Shown here: positions 51,916-59,644 of the stretch, in pieces
Numbering within the stretch: position 1 is the first letter of the stretch
Layout: each line of letters starts with the position of its first letter
Origin: Acidimicrobiales bacterium
GTDB lineage: Bacteria > Actinomycetota > Acidimicrobiia > Acidimicrobiales > Aldehydirespiratoraceae
Length of the DNA: 64,000 nt
Direction: 5' to 3'
NCBI GenBank assembly: GCA_029246685.1
Contig: JAQWMR010000017.1
Coordinates: 52,018 to 116,017, forward strand
Program-made: the position numbers and the translations under genes
The notes under the pieces: generated by a model
Told to the model about the DNA's origin: nothing
The model's database searches: none
The model's input: only the letters and a program-made list of their open reading frames with translations

Positions 51916-52437
51916 GTGAGTGAGGAACAGGCGGTTACGACGGCGCGGTTGGATCGCGGATTCGCGTTCGTCGATCTCTCGGGCTTCACTCGCTACACCG
52001 ACGAACACGGCGACGACATGGCGGTGGAGCTGCTGCGGACCTTCCGGCTCGCGGTGCGCGACGCAGCGTCGTCGCGGGGCGTACGCATCGCGAAGTGGCT
52101 CGGCGATGGCGCCATGCTCGTCGGCGTCGAGACCGAGCCCCTGCTGGAAGCTGTCGTCGACATCTCGGAGCGCATCAGCACGTCCGGTTCGCCCCTGCCT
52201 CTGCGAGCCGGGATCTCGATCGGTCCCGTGATGCTGTTCGAAGGCGATGACTACATCGGCCACGCCGTGAACGTCGCCGCCCGGTTGTGCGACGCGGCGG
52301 AGTCCAATGAAGTGCTTGCGACCGCCGACTCCGTGTCATCGCTCCTCGTCAACACACACGTCGAACCGGTCGGCGAGCGGGTCGTGCCGGGTGTGGAGGA
52401 ACCCATCCCCGTCGTTCGGTTGTCCGTCAAGGGTTGA
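51916..52437 (+). CDS. Single-domain class III nucleotide cyclase
   Basis: 173 residues that form only the adenylate/guanylate cyclase catalytic domain. FAFVDLSGFTRYTDEHGDD near residue 16 carries the first metal aspartate, IAKWLGDGAMLVG near residue 59 a lysine and the second aspartate, and IGHAVNVAARLCDAAE near residue 117 the asparagine and arginine that stabilise the transition state. So the key residues are present, unlike many degenerate homologues. No sensory or membrane domain is attached. It overlaps nothing upstream and abuts the ATL gene by one base, so the two are cotranscribed. cAMP production is inferred. Confidence 0.83.
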   Translation: MSEEQAVTTARLDRGFAFVDLSGFTRYTDEHGDDMAVELLRTFRLAVRDAASSRGVRIAKWLGDGAMLVGVETEPLLEAVVDISERISTSGSPLPLRAGISIGPVMLFEGDDYIGHAVNVAARLCDAAESNEVLATADSVSSLLVNTHVEPVGERVVPGVEEPIPVVRLSVKG

Positions 52438-52438
52438 C

Positions 52439-52729
52439 GTGTTGCCGGACGACCGCACCGAGTGGACGGCCTTCGAACAGGCGGTCGGCACGGTCCTCGA
52501 TCGGCTTCGGCCCGGCGACCTCGTCACCTACGGAGACGTCGCAGCCGAAGCCGGCTATCCCGGTGCGGCAAGGGCGGTCGGGTCGATTCTGCGGAAGTCC
52601 GGTGGGATCTTCCCGTGGTGGCGGGTGGTCAGCGCGTCCGGCCGCCTTCTGAAGGATCACGAGGTCGAGCAGACCGAGCGCCTCACCGCCGAAGGGGTGG
52701 AGGTCCGCGACGGCCGCATCCGGGGCTGA
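52439..52729 (+). CDS. Alkyltransferase-like (ATL) DNA repair protein
   Basis: 96 residues matching the DNA-binding domain of O6-alkylguanine-DNA alkyltransferase: GDLVTYGDVAAEAGYPGAARAVGSIL (wing and arginine-finger region, RAVG), then FPWWRVVSASGRL. The active-site PCHRV of MGMT reads PWWRV, with tryptophan in place of cysteine, which is the ATL pattern. ATL proteins cannot remove the alkyl group but flip the base and recruit nucleotide-excision repair. GTG start one base after the cyclase stop; a TTG follows directly. Confidence 0.85.
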   Translation: MLPDDRTEWTAFEQAVGTVLDRLRPGDLVTYGDVAAEAGYPGAARAVGSILRKSGGIFPWWRVVSASGRLLKDHEVEQTERLTAEGVEVRDGRIRG

Positions 52730-52755
52730 GTCACCGCCCCGGCCCATGTCGGCGG

Positions 52756-52761
52756 TATCCT
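52756..52761 (+). promoter_or_regulatory. -10 box for the DEAD-box helicase gene
   Basis: TATCCT ten bases before the ATG at 52772. Confidence 0.45.
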
Positions 52762-52771
52762 TGGCGCTTCG

Positions 52772-53944
52772 ATGACAGACACCGCCACCACCTCCTTTGC
52801 GGCGCTGGGTCTGAGCGACGAGATTGTTTCTGCGCTCGAAGAGCGGGGCATCATGTCGCCCTTCCCGGTCCAGGCCCTCACCATTCCCGACGCCCTCGCC
52901 GGCCGCGATGTTTGCGGCAAGGCCCAGACCGGCTCCGGCAAGACCCTCGCGTTCGGCCTGCCCGTCCTCCAGCGGATGGACGAGGCTGCGCCCAGCCGCC
53001 CGACCGGCTTGGTTCTCGTGCCCACCCGTGAGCTCGCCAACCAGGTCACCGAAGAACTCGATCCGGCCGCTCGAGCAGTCGGCCGTACGGCCCTCGCCAT
53101 CTACGGCGGCGCCCCGATCGAGAAGCAGATCGAGAAGCTCGAGAAGGGCGTGGATCTCGTCGTCGCCACGCCGGGCCGCATGATCGACCTCATCGACCGC
53201 AAGGCCGTTTCGGTGGCCGACGTGGCCCATGTGGTCGTCGACGAAGCCGACCGCATGGCCGATATGGGGTTCCTGCCCCAGGTCGAGTGGATCCTGCGCA
53301 ACGTCGAGGCAAAGCACCAGACGCTTCTGTTCTCCGCCACGCTCGATGGTGTGGTCAACACGCTGATCAAGCGCTACCAGACCGACCCGTCGATGCACGA
53401 GGTCGAGTCCAAGGAAGTCACCATCGAGGAGATGACCCACCGGTTCATCGCCGTTCACAAGATGGACAAGTCCAAGGTCGCCGCAACGATCGCGAAGTCC
53501 ACGGGCCGCACGATCATGTTCACCCGCACCAAGGCGATGGCCGACCGGCTCGCCCGCGATCTCGAGGACTTCGGCGTCACTGCGGCGCCGATCCACGGCG
53601 ATCTGCGCCAGACCAGCCGAGAGAAGTCCCTCAAGGACTTCAGCAGCGGCAAGCTCGAAGCGCTCGTCGCCACCGACGTCGCTGCCCGCGGCATCCATGT
53701 CGACGAGGTCGACATCGTGATCCAGTACGACCCGCCGGGCGATCACAAGACGTATCTGCATCGTGCCGGGCGCACCGCACGTGCAGGCGAGACCGGTCTC
53801 GTGGTCACCTTGTCGATGTGGGACGAGGAGCTCGAGGTCAAGCGGCTGCAGAAGCGGATCGACGTGATCCAGCCGCTCACGGAGATGTTCTCCAACGATG
53901 AGCGCCTCAACGACCTCGCCGGCTGGGATCCCCTCGCCGACTGA
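52772..53944 (+). CDS. DEAD-box RNA helicase, short form
   Basis: 390 residues, a complete core without an extra tail: Q motif FAALGLSDEIVSALEERGI and PFPVQALTIP, Walker A AQTGSGKTLAF, PTRELANQ, VVVDEADRMADMGFLPQ with the DEAD box, SATLDGVV, TDVAARGIHVDEVDIVIQYDPP and HRAGRTARAGE. It is a paralogue of the helicase at 17.6-19.2 kb, which has a long tail; both share the unusual RMADMGF after the DEAD box. The last 47 bases overlap the proposed start of the methyltransferase gene. Confidence 0.93.
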   Translation: MTDTATTSFAALGLSDEIVSALEERGIMSPFPVQALTIPDALAGRDVCGKAQTGSGKTLAFGLPVLQRMDEAAPSRPTGLVLVPTRELANQVTEELDPAARAVGRTALAIYGGAPIEKQIEKLEKGVDLVVATPGRMIDLIDRKAVSVADVAHVVVDEADRMADMGFLPQVEWILRNVEAKHQTLLFSATLDGVVNTLIKRYQTDPSMHEVESKEVTIEEMTHRFIAVHKMDKSKVAATIAKSTGRTIMFTRTKAMADRLARDLEDFGVTAAPIHGDLRQTSREKSLKDFSSGKLEALVATDVAARGIHVDEVDIVIQYDPPGDHKTYLHRAGRTARAGETGLVVTLSMWDEELEVKRLQKRIDVIQPLTEMFSNDERLNDLAGWDPLAD

Positions 53945-55643
53945 CCCCGTCGTCGCGTCAGCGGTCGCCACCTGGGCGGCGCGACGTGATCGAGTCGAAC
54001 CTGCCGCGATCCTTTCTGCGGTGGTGGCCCTCGTGGCCCGCAGCCTCGATGTCGAGGTGGACTTCGTCTTCGACGGACGAACGGTGTCCCCGGACCCGCA
54101 GACGCTGGCTGACCCGGTAGACGACGGCGTGCTCGACGTCGGCCCATGGCTGCCGGGCTTCGTGCGCGAGGCCATGCTCAGCGACGCGCAACGCAGCGGT
54201 GAGGGAGCGCACCACACGTCCCCGGAGGTCGCTGCCGCTGTGGTTGCGGTGGCCGGCGACGTTCGACCGTGGAGGGCCGGCGACGTCGTCCTCGACCCGG
54301 CGGTCGGAGGCGGGGCGTTCCTGCTCGCGGTTGCGGACGCGTTGCCGGGCACTCCTGGGGAGCGAGTCGGCTTGCTCCGTGGGTGCGACATCGACCCGCT
54401 TGCGGTCGCCACCGCACGTGCGGCGTTACAGCTGTGGAGCGGCGGCGAGGCTCTCGGACCCGATGCCATTCGCGTGGCCGATGGTCTCCTCGAGACGTGG
54501 CACGAGCCGATCGACGCGGTCATCGGGAATCCGCCGTTCCTCTCCCAGCTGCGCGATGGGACGGCACGCGACGACTCGCGGCGGGCATCGCTGCGTGACC
54601 GCTGGCCGTCGGTCGGCGGCTATGTCGACGACGCGCTGCTCTTCCTTCTCGCCGCGGCCGACACCGTTCAGACCGACGGCGTGGTCGCGATGATCCAGCC
54701 GGCCTCCGTGCTCGGAGCTCGCGACGGGGGCGCGGTGCGTGCCCGCCTGGAGGAGATCGCGCCTCCGGCTGCGGTCTGGCTCGACGGTGGTCAGCGGTTC
54801 GCTGCCTCGGTCGACACGGTCGCCCTGGTGCTCACGCCCGGCCGCGAAGCCGCCGTCGTCAGCCGCTCGGTGGGCGTGCCGCCTGCGCCGTTGCCGGATG
54901 CACTCCCCGAGGCCGGGTCGTGGACGCCGCTTCTCCTTACTTCGGCCCCCGTGCTCGACCGAGCCGCGCTAGCGACAGCGGGGGAGGTCGGCGACATCGC
55001 GGCCGTCACGGCCGGCTTCCGCGATCAGTACTACGGCCTGCGTGATGCAGTCCACGAGGACCCGAGCGCCGCGTTGCGGTTGATGACGTCCGGTCTGATC
55101 GACCCGCTGTCCGACCGCTGGGGTCGCGTCGATTGCCGATTCGATCGTCGCGCCTGGCGCCATCCGGGCGTGGACTTGGACCAGGTCGACCCGTCGATTC
55201 AGGGGTGGATCGAGGCTCGACTCGTGCCGAAGCTGCTCCTGGCGAGCCAGACGAAGACCATCGAGGCGGTCGTCGACACCACCGGCACGATGGTGCCGTG
55301 CACGCCGGTCGTGAGCGTCGAGCCGAATGCAGCCGGCGCCGGCCTGGCGCACCTCGCGGTGGTGTTGACCTCGCCGATCACCACCGCCTTGCTTCTCCGC
55401 CAGGCTGCCGGGACGGCCTTGTCGAGCGACGCCATGCGAGTCACGGCCCGCTCGATCGCTTCGTTGCCGCTGCCTGGCAACCAGGCGGCCTGGGATGCAG
55501 CAGCCGCGCTGGTGGAGCGCCGTCTGGCGAGCCCGGATTCGGTCTCGGTCATCGAGATCGGCCGGGCGAGCATGGCCGCGTACGGCGTCGCAGAGCGGTT
55601 CGATCTTCACAACTGGTGGCAATCGCGGCTTCCTGCCCGATAG
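53898..55643 (+). CDS. Orphan N6-adenine DNA methyltransferase-like protein
   Basis: 581 residues. AMLSDAQRSGEGAHHTSPEVAAAVVAVA with LDPAVGGGAFLLAVADAL near residue 135 is the SAM motif I of type I/IIG adenine methyltransferases, and DAVIGNPPFLSQLRDG near residue 210 is the catalytic NPPF motif. The second half contains a possible target-recognition region. No restriction endonuclease domain or gene is near, so it may be an orphan methyltransferase or an RNA/protein variant. The ATG at 53898 overlaps the helicase gene by 47 bases; a shorter start inside is possible. It ends at the riboswitch promoter of metX. Confidence 0.78.
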   Translation: MSASTTSPAGIPSPTDPVVASAVATWAARRDRVEPAAILSAVVALVARSLDVEVDFVFDGRTVSPDPQTLADPVDDGVLDVGPWLPGFVREAMLSDAQRSGEGAHHTSPEVAAAVVAVAGDVRPWRAGDVVLDPAVGGGAFLLAVADALPGTPGERVGLLRGCDIDPLAVATARAALQLWSGGEALGPDAIRVADGLLETWHEPIDAVIGNPPFLSQLRDGTARDDSRRASLRDRWPSVGGYVDDALLFLLAAADTVQTDGVVAMIQPASVLGARDGGAVRARLEEIAPPAAVWLDGGQRFAASVDTVALVLTPGREAAVVSRSVGVPPAPLPDALPEAGSWTPLLLTSAPVLDRAALATAGEVGDIAAVTAGFRDQYYGLRDAVHEDPSAALRLMTSGLIDPLSDRWGRVDCRFDRRAWRHPGVDLDQVDPSIQGWIEARLVPKLLLASQTKTIEAVVDTTGTMVPCTPVVSVEPNAAGAGLAHLAVVLTSPITTALLLRQAAGTALSSDAMRVTARSIASLPLPGNQAAWDAAAALVERRLASPDSVSVIEIGRASMAAYGVAERFDLHNWWQSRLPAR

Positions 55644-55646
55644 GGT
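55641..55646 (+). promoter_or_regulatory. -10 box of the metX riboswitch transcript
   Basis: TAGGGT overlapping the methyltransferase stop (TAG), seven bases before the first stem of the riboswitch. The transcript would have a leader of about 190 bases. Confidence 0.6.
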
Positions 55647-55652
55647 GCACTG

Positions 55653-55750
55653 CACATTCAGAGCGGCAAGCTGACTCACCTCGGTGATGAAGCGAACCCG
55701 GCAACCTGGGACAGACACCCAAGGTGCCCACCCGTTTCGGCGGGGATGTG
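55653..55750 (+). ncRNA. SAM riboswitch (S-box clan, SAM-I/IV-like)
   Basis: Upstream of metX. The clan's conserved blocks occur in order: AGAGCGGC, then TGAAGCGAACCCGGCAACC (TGAA and GGCAACC are invariant SAM-pocket parts), and AAGGTGC. Possible stems are CACAT at 55653-55657 with ATGTG at 55746-55750 (P1), TCAC-CTCG-GTGA at 55676-55687 (P3-like) and CCTGGG with CCCAAGG around 55705-55727. A further CCCG/CGGG hairpin lies before P1 closes. It binds S-adenosylmethionine and would turn off metX and the next gene when methionine is plentiful. I see no T-tract terminator, so regulation may be at translation. Confidence 0.87.
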
Positions 55751-55838
55751 GTGGAGGCTCCGGTCTCTGCAACGAAGTGTCTGATGGTCCGCCATCATCC
55801 GCTGGGCCCGAAGGAAGAAGTCCCGAAACACGCTTTTC

Positions 55839-57053
55839 GTGGACCATTCCGACCTTCCGCCCCTGGGCTTCGATCCCCACCAGCGCTTCGCCGACGACTT
55901 GCCGGCGACGGGCGCCTTGCAGCCCGGCGACCCCGTGGGGCAGCGACGCTTCGTCACCGTCACCGACGGCCGTCCGTTCGCGCTCGAGGGCGGCGGTCGC
56001 ATCGATGAGGTCGTGCTCGCCTACGAGTCGTGGGGCTCGCTCAATGCCGGCGCCTCGAACGCCGTACTCGTCTGCCATGCGCTGACGGGCGACTCCCACG
56101 CCCACGGCGCCATCGGGCCAGGCCACCCGGAAGACGGATGGTGGAACGACCTCATCGGGCCGGGCAAGGCCCTCGACACCGATCGATGGTTCGTCGTGTG
56201 CGCCAACGTGCTCGGCGGCTGTCAGGGAAGCACCGGACCGTCCAGCGTCGTTCCCGGCACGGACCGCCGCTACGGCGCGGATTTCCCCCAAGTCACGATC
56301 CGGGACCTGGTGCGGTCCCAGCGCCGCCTCGCTGACCGACTCGGCATCGGCCGCTGGCTGGCCGTCGTCGGTGGATCCATGGGCGGCATGCAGGTGCTCG
56401 AGTGGGGCGCGATGTTCCCCGACCGTGTCGACACCCTTCTCCCGATCGCGACGACGGCGGCCGCGAGCGCGCAGCAGATCAGCTGGAGCGCGGTCCAGCG
56501 GGTCGCGATCGTGAACGATCCGCAGTGGGCCGGTGGCGACTACTACGACGCTCCGCCCGGCAAGGGCCCGTGGGCGGGGTTGGCCCTCGCCCGCGAGATC
56601 TCCCAGATCACCTATCGCACCACCGAGGTGTTCGACGAGCGGTTCGGCCGCCACCACACGAACCAACGAGAAGAGTTCTCCCAATGGGGGCGCTACGACG
56701 TCGAGTCGTATCTCGACCACCACGGCCAGAAGCTCGTTCGCCGCTTCGACGCCAACACGTTTCTCGTTCTCAGCAAGGCCATGGATCTCCACGACATCGG
56801 CCGTGGCCGCGGGGGAGTGGCAGCTGCGTTGGCTCGGCTCCAGATGCCCGTTCTCACCGCGTCGATCACGTCGGACGTGCTGTACCCCGCCTACCAGCAG
56901 GCCGAGATCCACGCGGGCGTCGAAGCTGCCGGCGGGACGTGTGAGTACCACGTGATCGACAGTCCGCAGGGCCATGACGGCTTCCTGCTCGAATCCGCAT
57001 ATCTCGGGCCTCTGATCGCCCGAACCGTCGCCACCGCAGAGGAGAAGCGATGA
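55839..57053 (+). CDS. metX: Homoserine O-acetyltransferase MetX
   Basis: 404 residues. Makes O-acetylhomoserine (or O-succinylhomoserine in some members) from homoserine, the entry to methionine. Alpha/beta-hydrolase fold with LTGDSHAHG near residue 83, NVLGGCQGSTGPSS near residue 127, the nucleophile serine in GGSMGGMQVLEW near residue 180, the acid in TASITSDVLYP near residue 344 and the histidine in DSPQGHDGFLLE near residue 378. GTG start; the region before it is the riboswitch. The stop overlaps the next gene (ATGA). Confidence 0.94.
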   Translation: MDHSDLPPLGFDPHQRFADDLPATGALQPGDPVGQRRFVTVTDGRPFALEGGGRIDEVVLAYESWGSLNAGASNAVLVCHALTGDSHAHGAIGPGHPEDGWWNDLIGPGKALDTDRWFVVCANVLGGCQGSTGPSSVVPGTDRRYGADFPQVTIRDLVRSQRRLADRLGIGRWLAVVGGSMGGMQVLEWGAMFPDRVDTLLPIATTAAASAQQISWSAVQRVAIVNDPQWAGGDYYDAPPGKGPWAGLALAREISQITYRTTEVFDERFGRHHTNQREEFSQWGRYDVESYLDHHGQKLVRRFDANTFLVLSKAMDLHDIGRGRGGVAAALARLQMPVLTASITSDVLYPAYQQAEIHAGVEAAGGTCEYHVIDSPQGHDGFLLESAYLGPLIARTVATAEEKR

Positions 57054-58216
57054 CCGAATACCAACCTGACACCACGGCCATTCGGGCCGGACGGGTCTAC
57101 AACGACACTGCGCTCGCACCGGTCCTGTGGGCCAGCAGCACGTTCGTGGCGGGAGGCGTCGAAGAAGCCCATCGCTACGCGACCGACATCACGATGCCGA
57201 AGTTCTACGGGCGTCACTCGAACCCGACGGTTGCGGACTTCCAGCACGCGATCGCGGAACTGGAGGGTGCGGAGGCATCTCGTGCGTTCTCGTCCGGCAT
57301 GGGTGCGGTGAGCGCAGTGATCCTCGGGCTGTGTTCGTCCGGCGACCACATCGTCGCCCAGTCGCAGCTCTACTCCCACACGCAACTGCTGTTCCAGGCG
57401 GTCTGTCCCCGGTTCGGCATCGACGTCACGTTCGTGGACGGCACCGATCCCGACGCGTGGGAGGCGGCTGTCATTCCCGGCAAGACGGCGTTGTGCTTCG
57501 CGGAGACGCCCGCCAACCCGAAGCTCGCACTCGTGGACCTGGAGCGGTTCGGAGCGATCAAGGGCCCGATGACCGTGGTCGACGGCACGTTCGCACCGCC
57601 GATCGCCCAACGTCCGCTCGAATACGGCGTCGACCTCGTCATCCACTCGGCGACGAAGGGGATCGCCGGGCACAACGACGCGATTCTCGGCGTGGTCAGC
57701 GGTAGCGAGGAGCTGCTTGCGTGGATTCGCGGGTTTGCGATCCTGCACGGCGCAGTTGCGTCGCCCTTCGATGCGCTCAACGGACTTCGCGGGCTGCGCA
57801 CCCTCGGCGTGCGTCTCCGTCAGCAGACCGAGACGGCCACGCATCTCGCCCAGGCGCTCGAAGCGCATCCGGCGATCGAGCAGGTCTTCTATCCGGGCCT
57901 GCCGTCGCATCCACAGTATGAGCTGGCGCAGCGCCAACTCGATCTCGATTGTGGGCTGATCAGCTTCGATCTGGCCGGTGGCCGCGATGCGGGCCGTCAG
58001 CTTGTCGACCGGGTCGAGTTGGCGCAGCTCGCGACGTCGCTGGGAGGTCCGGAGACGCTCCTCACCCATCCGGCATCCACCACGCACGTCGGGCTGCTCC
58101 CGAAGGAGCTGGAGGCGGCCGGCATCAGCGAGGGAACGGTGCGCATGTCGTGCGGCCTCGAACACGCCGACGACCTGGAGACGGATCTGCGACAGGCGTT
58201 GGACTCGATCGGCTAG
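57050..58216 (+). CDS. Cys/Met metabolism PLP enzyme (O-acetylhomoserine sulfhydrylase or cystathionine gamma-synthase type)
   Basis: 388 residues. PLP-dependent fold of the MetB/MetY/MetZ group: FYGRHSNPTVADFQHAIAELEGAE with the tyrosine and arginine, SSGMGAVSAVILGL for phosphate binding, VVDGTFAPPIAQRPLEYGVDLVIHSATKGIAGH with the PLP lysine near residue 204, and the C-terminal TSLGGPETLLTHPASTTH. Cotranscribed with metX, so it takes the acyl-homoserine product, either with sulfide or with cysteine. Length is nearer MetB/MetZ (about 390) than MetY (about 430), so sulfide versus cysteine cannot be decided. Confidence 0.9.
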   Translation: MTEYQPDTTAIRAGRVYNDTALAPVLWASSTFVAGGVEEAHRYATDITMPKFYGRHSNPTVADFQHAIAELEGAEASRAFSSGMGAVSAVILGLCSSGDHIVAQSQLYSHTQLLFQAVCPRFGIDVTFVDGTDPDAWEAAVIPGKTALCFAETPANPKLALVDLERFGAIKGPMTVVDGTFAPPIAQRPLEYGVDLVIHSATKGIAGHNDAILGVVSGSEELLAWIRGFAILHGAVASPFDALNGLRGLRTLGVRLRQQTETATHLAQALEAHPAIEQVFYPGLPSHPQYELAQRQLDLDCGLISFDLAGGRDAGRQLVDRVELAQLATSLGGPETLLTHPASTTHVGLLPKELEAAGISEGTVRMSCGLEHADDLETDLRQALDSIG

Positions 58217-58234
58217 CGGGCAAGCTGGCGGGCG

Positions 58235-59014
58235 ATGCCCGAACTCCTCGAGATCGAGACGTACCGCGAGGCCGCTGCGCCGACCGTGGGCCGAGTCATC
58301 GCGTCCGTCCATGCGCCGGACGACTGGTACACGAAGGGCGACACCACGCCGGAAGAACTCGAGGCGACCCTGCCCGGACTCGTGGTGTCCGGAACGCGAC
58401 GCATCGGCAAGCTCCTTCTGCTCGACACCGACGGCCCTGTTCTCGGCCTCCGGTTCGGCATGACGGGCCGCCTGCTGGTCGATGGCGGCGCATCGATCGA
58501 ACAGCTCGAGTACTCGAGTGATCGCAACGATCCGGCCTGGGACCGCTTCGGCGTCACCTTCCGCGACGGCGGGGACCTCGTGATCCGCGACCCACGGCGC
58601 CTTGGTGGTGTGGAACTCGATCCCGACGAGTCGAAGCTCGGCCCGGATGCAGCCGCCGTCACGCTCAGGCCGTTCCGGCTGATCCTCGCTGCGTCCACCG
58701 CTCCTGTGAAGGCCCGGTTGATGGACCAGAGCCGCCTCGCCGGGATGGGAAACCTGTTGACCGACGAGGCGTTGTGGCGCGCGGGTATCGACCCGACGCG
58801 CCCGGCCGAGTCGCTCGACGATCACGAAGTTGGGGTGCTGCACCGGTCGATGCGGCGCACGCTCGCCGTTCTCGGCGAGCGGGGCGGCAGCCACACGGGC
58901 GACCTGCAGCCGGCTCGAGAGCGAGGCGGCTGCTGTCCGAAAGACGGCGAAGAACTCCGGCGAGAAGACGTTGGCGGGCGCACCACCTACTGGTGCCCGC
59001 GGCACCAGGCGTGA
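58235..59014 (+). CDS. Fpg/Nei-family DNA glycosylase
   Basis: 259 residues. N-terminal PELLEIETYRE has the catalytic Pro-Glu after removal of Met; a lysine in TRRIGKLLLLDT near residue 54; helix-two-turn-helix VKARLMDQSRLAGMGNLLTDEALWRAGIDP near residue 155; and a C-terminal zinc-finger-like loop (CCPKDGEEL then YWCPRHQA). The finger uses C-D and C-H spacing instead of four cysteines, a variant I cannot assign with certainty. It removes oxidised bases in base-excision repair. The GTGA at the stop overlaps the next gene. Confidence 0.87.
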   Translation: MPELLEIETYREAAAPTVGRVIASVHAPDDWYTKGDTTPEELEATLPGLVVSGTRRIGKLLLLDTDGPVLGLRFGMTGRLLVDGGASIEQLEYSSDRNDPAWDRFGVTFRDGGDLVIRDPRRLGGVELDPDESKLGPDAAAVTLRPFRLILAASTAPVKARLMDQSRLAGMGNLLTDEALWRAGIDPTRPAESLDDHEVGVLHRSMRRTLAVLGERGGSHTGDLQPARERGGCCPKDGEELRREDVGGRTTYWCPRHQA

Positions 59015-59373
59015 AGCCGGTACGGTCGCGGCCCTTGCACTGGACTCGTGGGCTGCTGGCGCTGGTGATCGCTGTCGCGATCGGGTTCACCATCGCGCCT
59101 GCGGCAGCTCAAGACGACGAGGCGCCCGACACCACAGGCGTGACGGTCCTCGACGACACGGATGAGGCCCAACCGGGCTCCGAAATCGTGCGCGACGACG
59201 AGACGAGCGACACCGTGCAACGAATCCGACGCGAACTCATCCTCGTCGGCATCGTGGCCGCGGCGGCACTGCTGATCTATGTGTGGCACACGAGCCCGGC
59301 TCGGCGCCTACGGGTTGCCGCGAAGCGTGTCGAACGCGCAACCGGCTCCGAGGAATCTGCCGACCAAGACTGA
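59011..59373 (+). CDS. Hypothetical secreted/anchored protein
   Basis: 120 residues from a GTG overlapping the glycosylase stop. Signal peptide-like start (LLALVIAVAIGFTIAPAAAQ), an acidic linker (DDEAPDTTGVTVLDDTDEAQPGSE), and a second helix (ELILVGIVAAAALLIYVWHTSP) with a basic tail on the other side. No known domain. Likely an envelope protein with a short extracytoplasmic loop. Confidence 0.65.
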   Translation: MKPVRSRPLHWTRGLLALVIAVAIGFTIAPAAAQDDEAPDTTGVTVLDDTDEAQPGSEIVRDDETSDTVQRIRRELILVGIVAAAALLIYVWHTSPARRLRVAAKRVERATGSEESADQD

Positions 59374-59393
59374 AGCCCGGCTCGTGCGGGGCC

Positions 59394-59399
59394 GATACT
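59394..59399 (+). promoter_or_regulatory. -10 box for the 78-residue protein gene
   Basis: GATACT eight bases before the ATG at 59408. Confidence 0.4.
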
Positions 59400-59407
59400 G
59401 TCTTTCC

Positions 59408-59644
59408 ATGCCCGGTCTCGACATCGACGCCATGATCGCTCGCTTCCAGGAGCGCGCCGCCTCCGTCAAGAAGCGGAATCTGCCGCCGGTCGGCGGTGAC
59501 GAGCGACAACAGTTCCTGGATCAGGCGCAGAACGACTTCCAGGACTTCGGGATGATCGGCGACGCCCAGGCATCGCTCGACGACGGCATTCTCACGCTCA
59601 CGATCGATCTTCGCCCGCCGACTGAGGAGGATCCCGATGTCTGA
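59408..59644 (+). CDS. Small hypothetical protein
   Basis: 78 residues, no membrane segment, helical N-terminal part (DIDAMIARFQERAASVKKRN, QQFLDQAQNDFQDFGMIGDA) and a strand at the end (GILTLTIDLRPP). Unrecognised. Its stop overlaps the start of the proline-rich gene by eight bases, so the two are coupled. Confidence 0.65.
   Translation: MPGLDIDAMIARFQERAASVKKRNLPPVGGDERQQFLDQAQNDFQDFGMIGDAQASLDDGILTLTIDLRPPTEEDPDV

Noticed and set aside
52439..52729. Methylated-DNA-cysteine methyltransferase (MGMT/Ogt)
   Set aside because: The acceptor cysteine is replaced by tryptophan and the protein lacks the N-terminal domain; ATL fits better.
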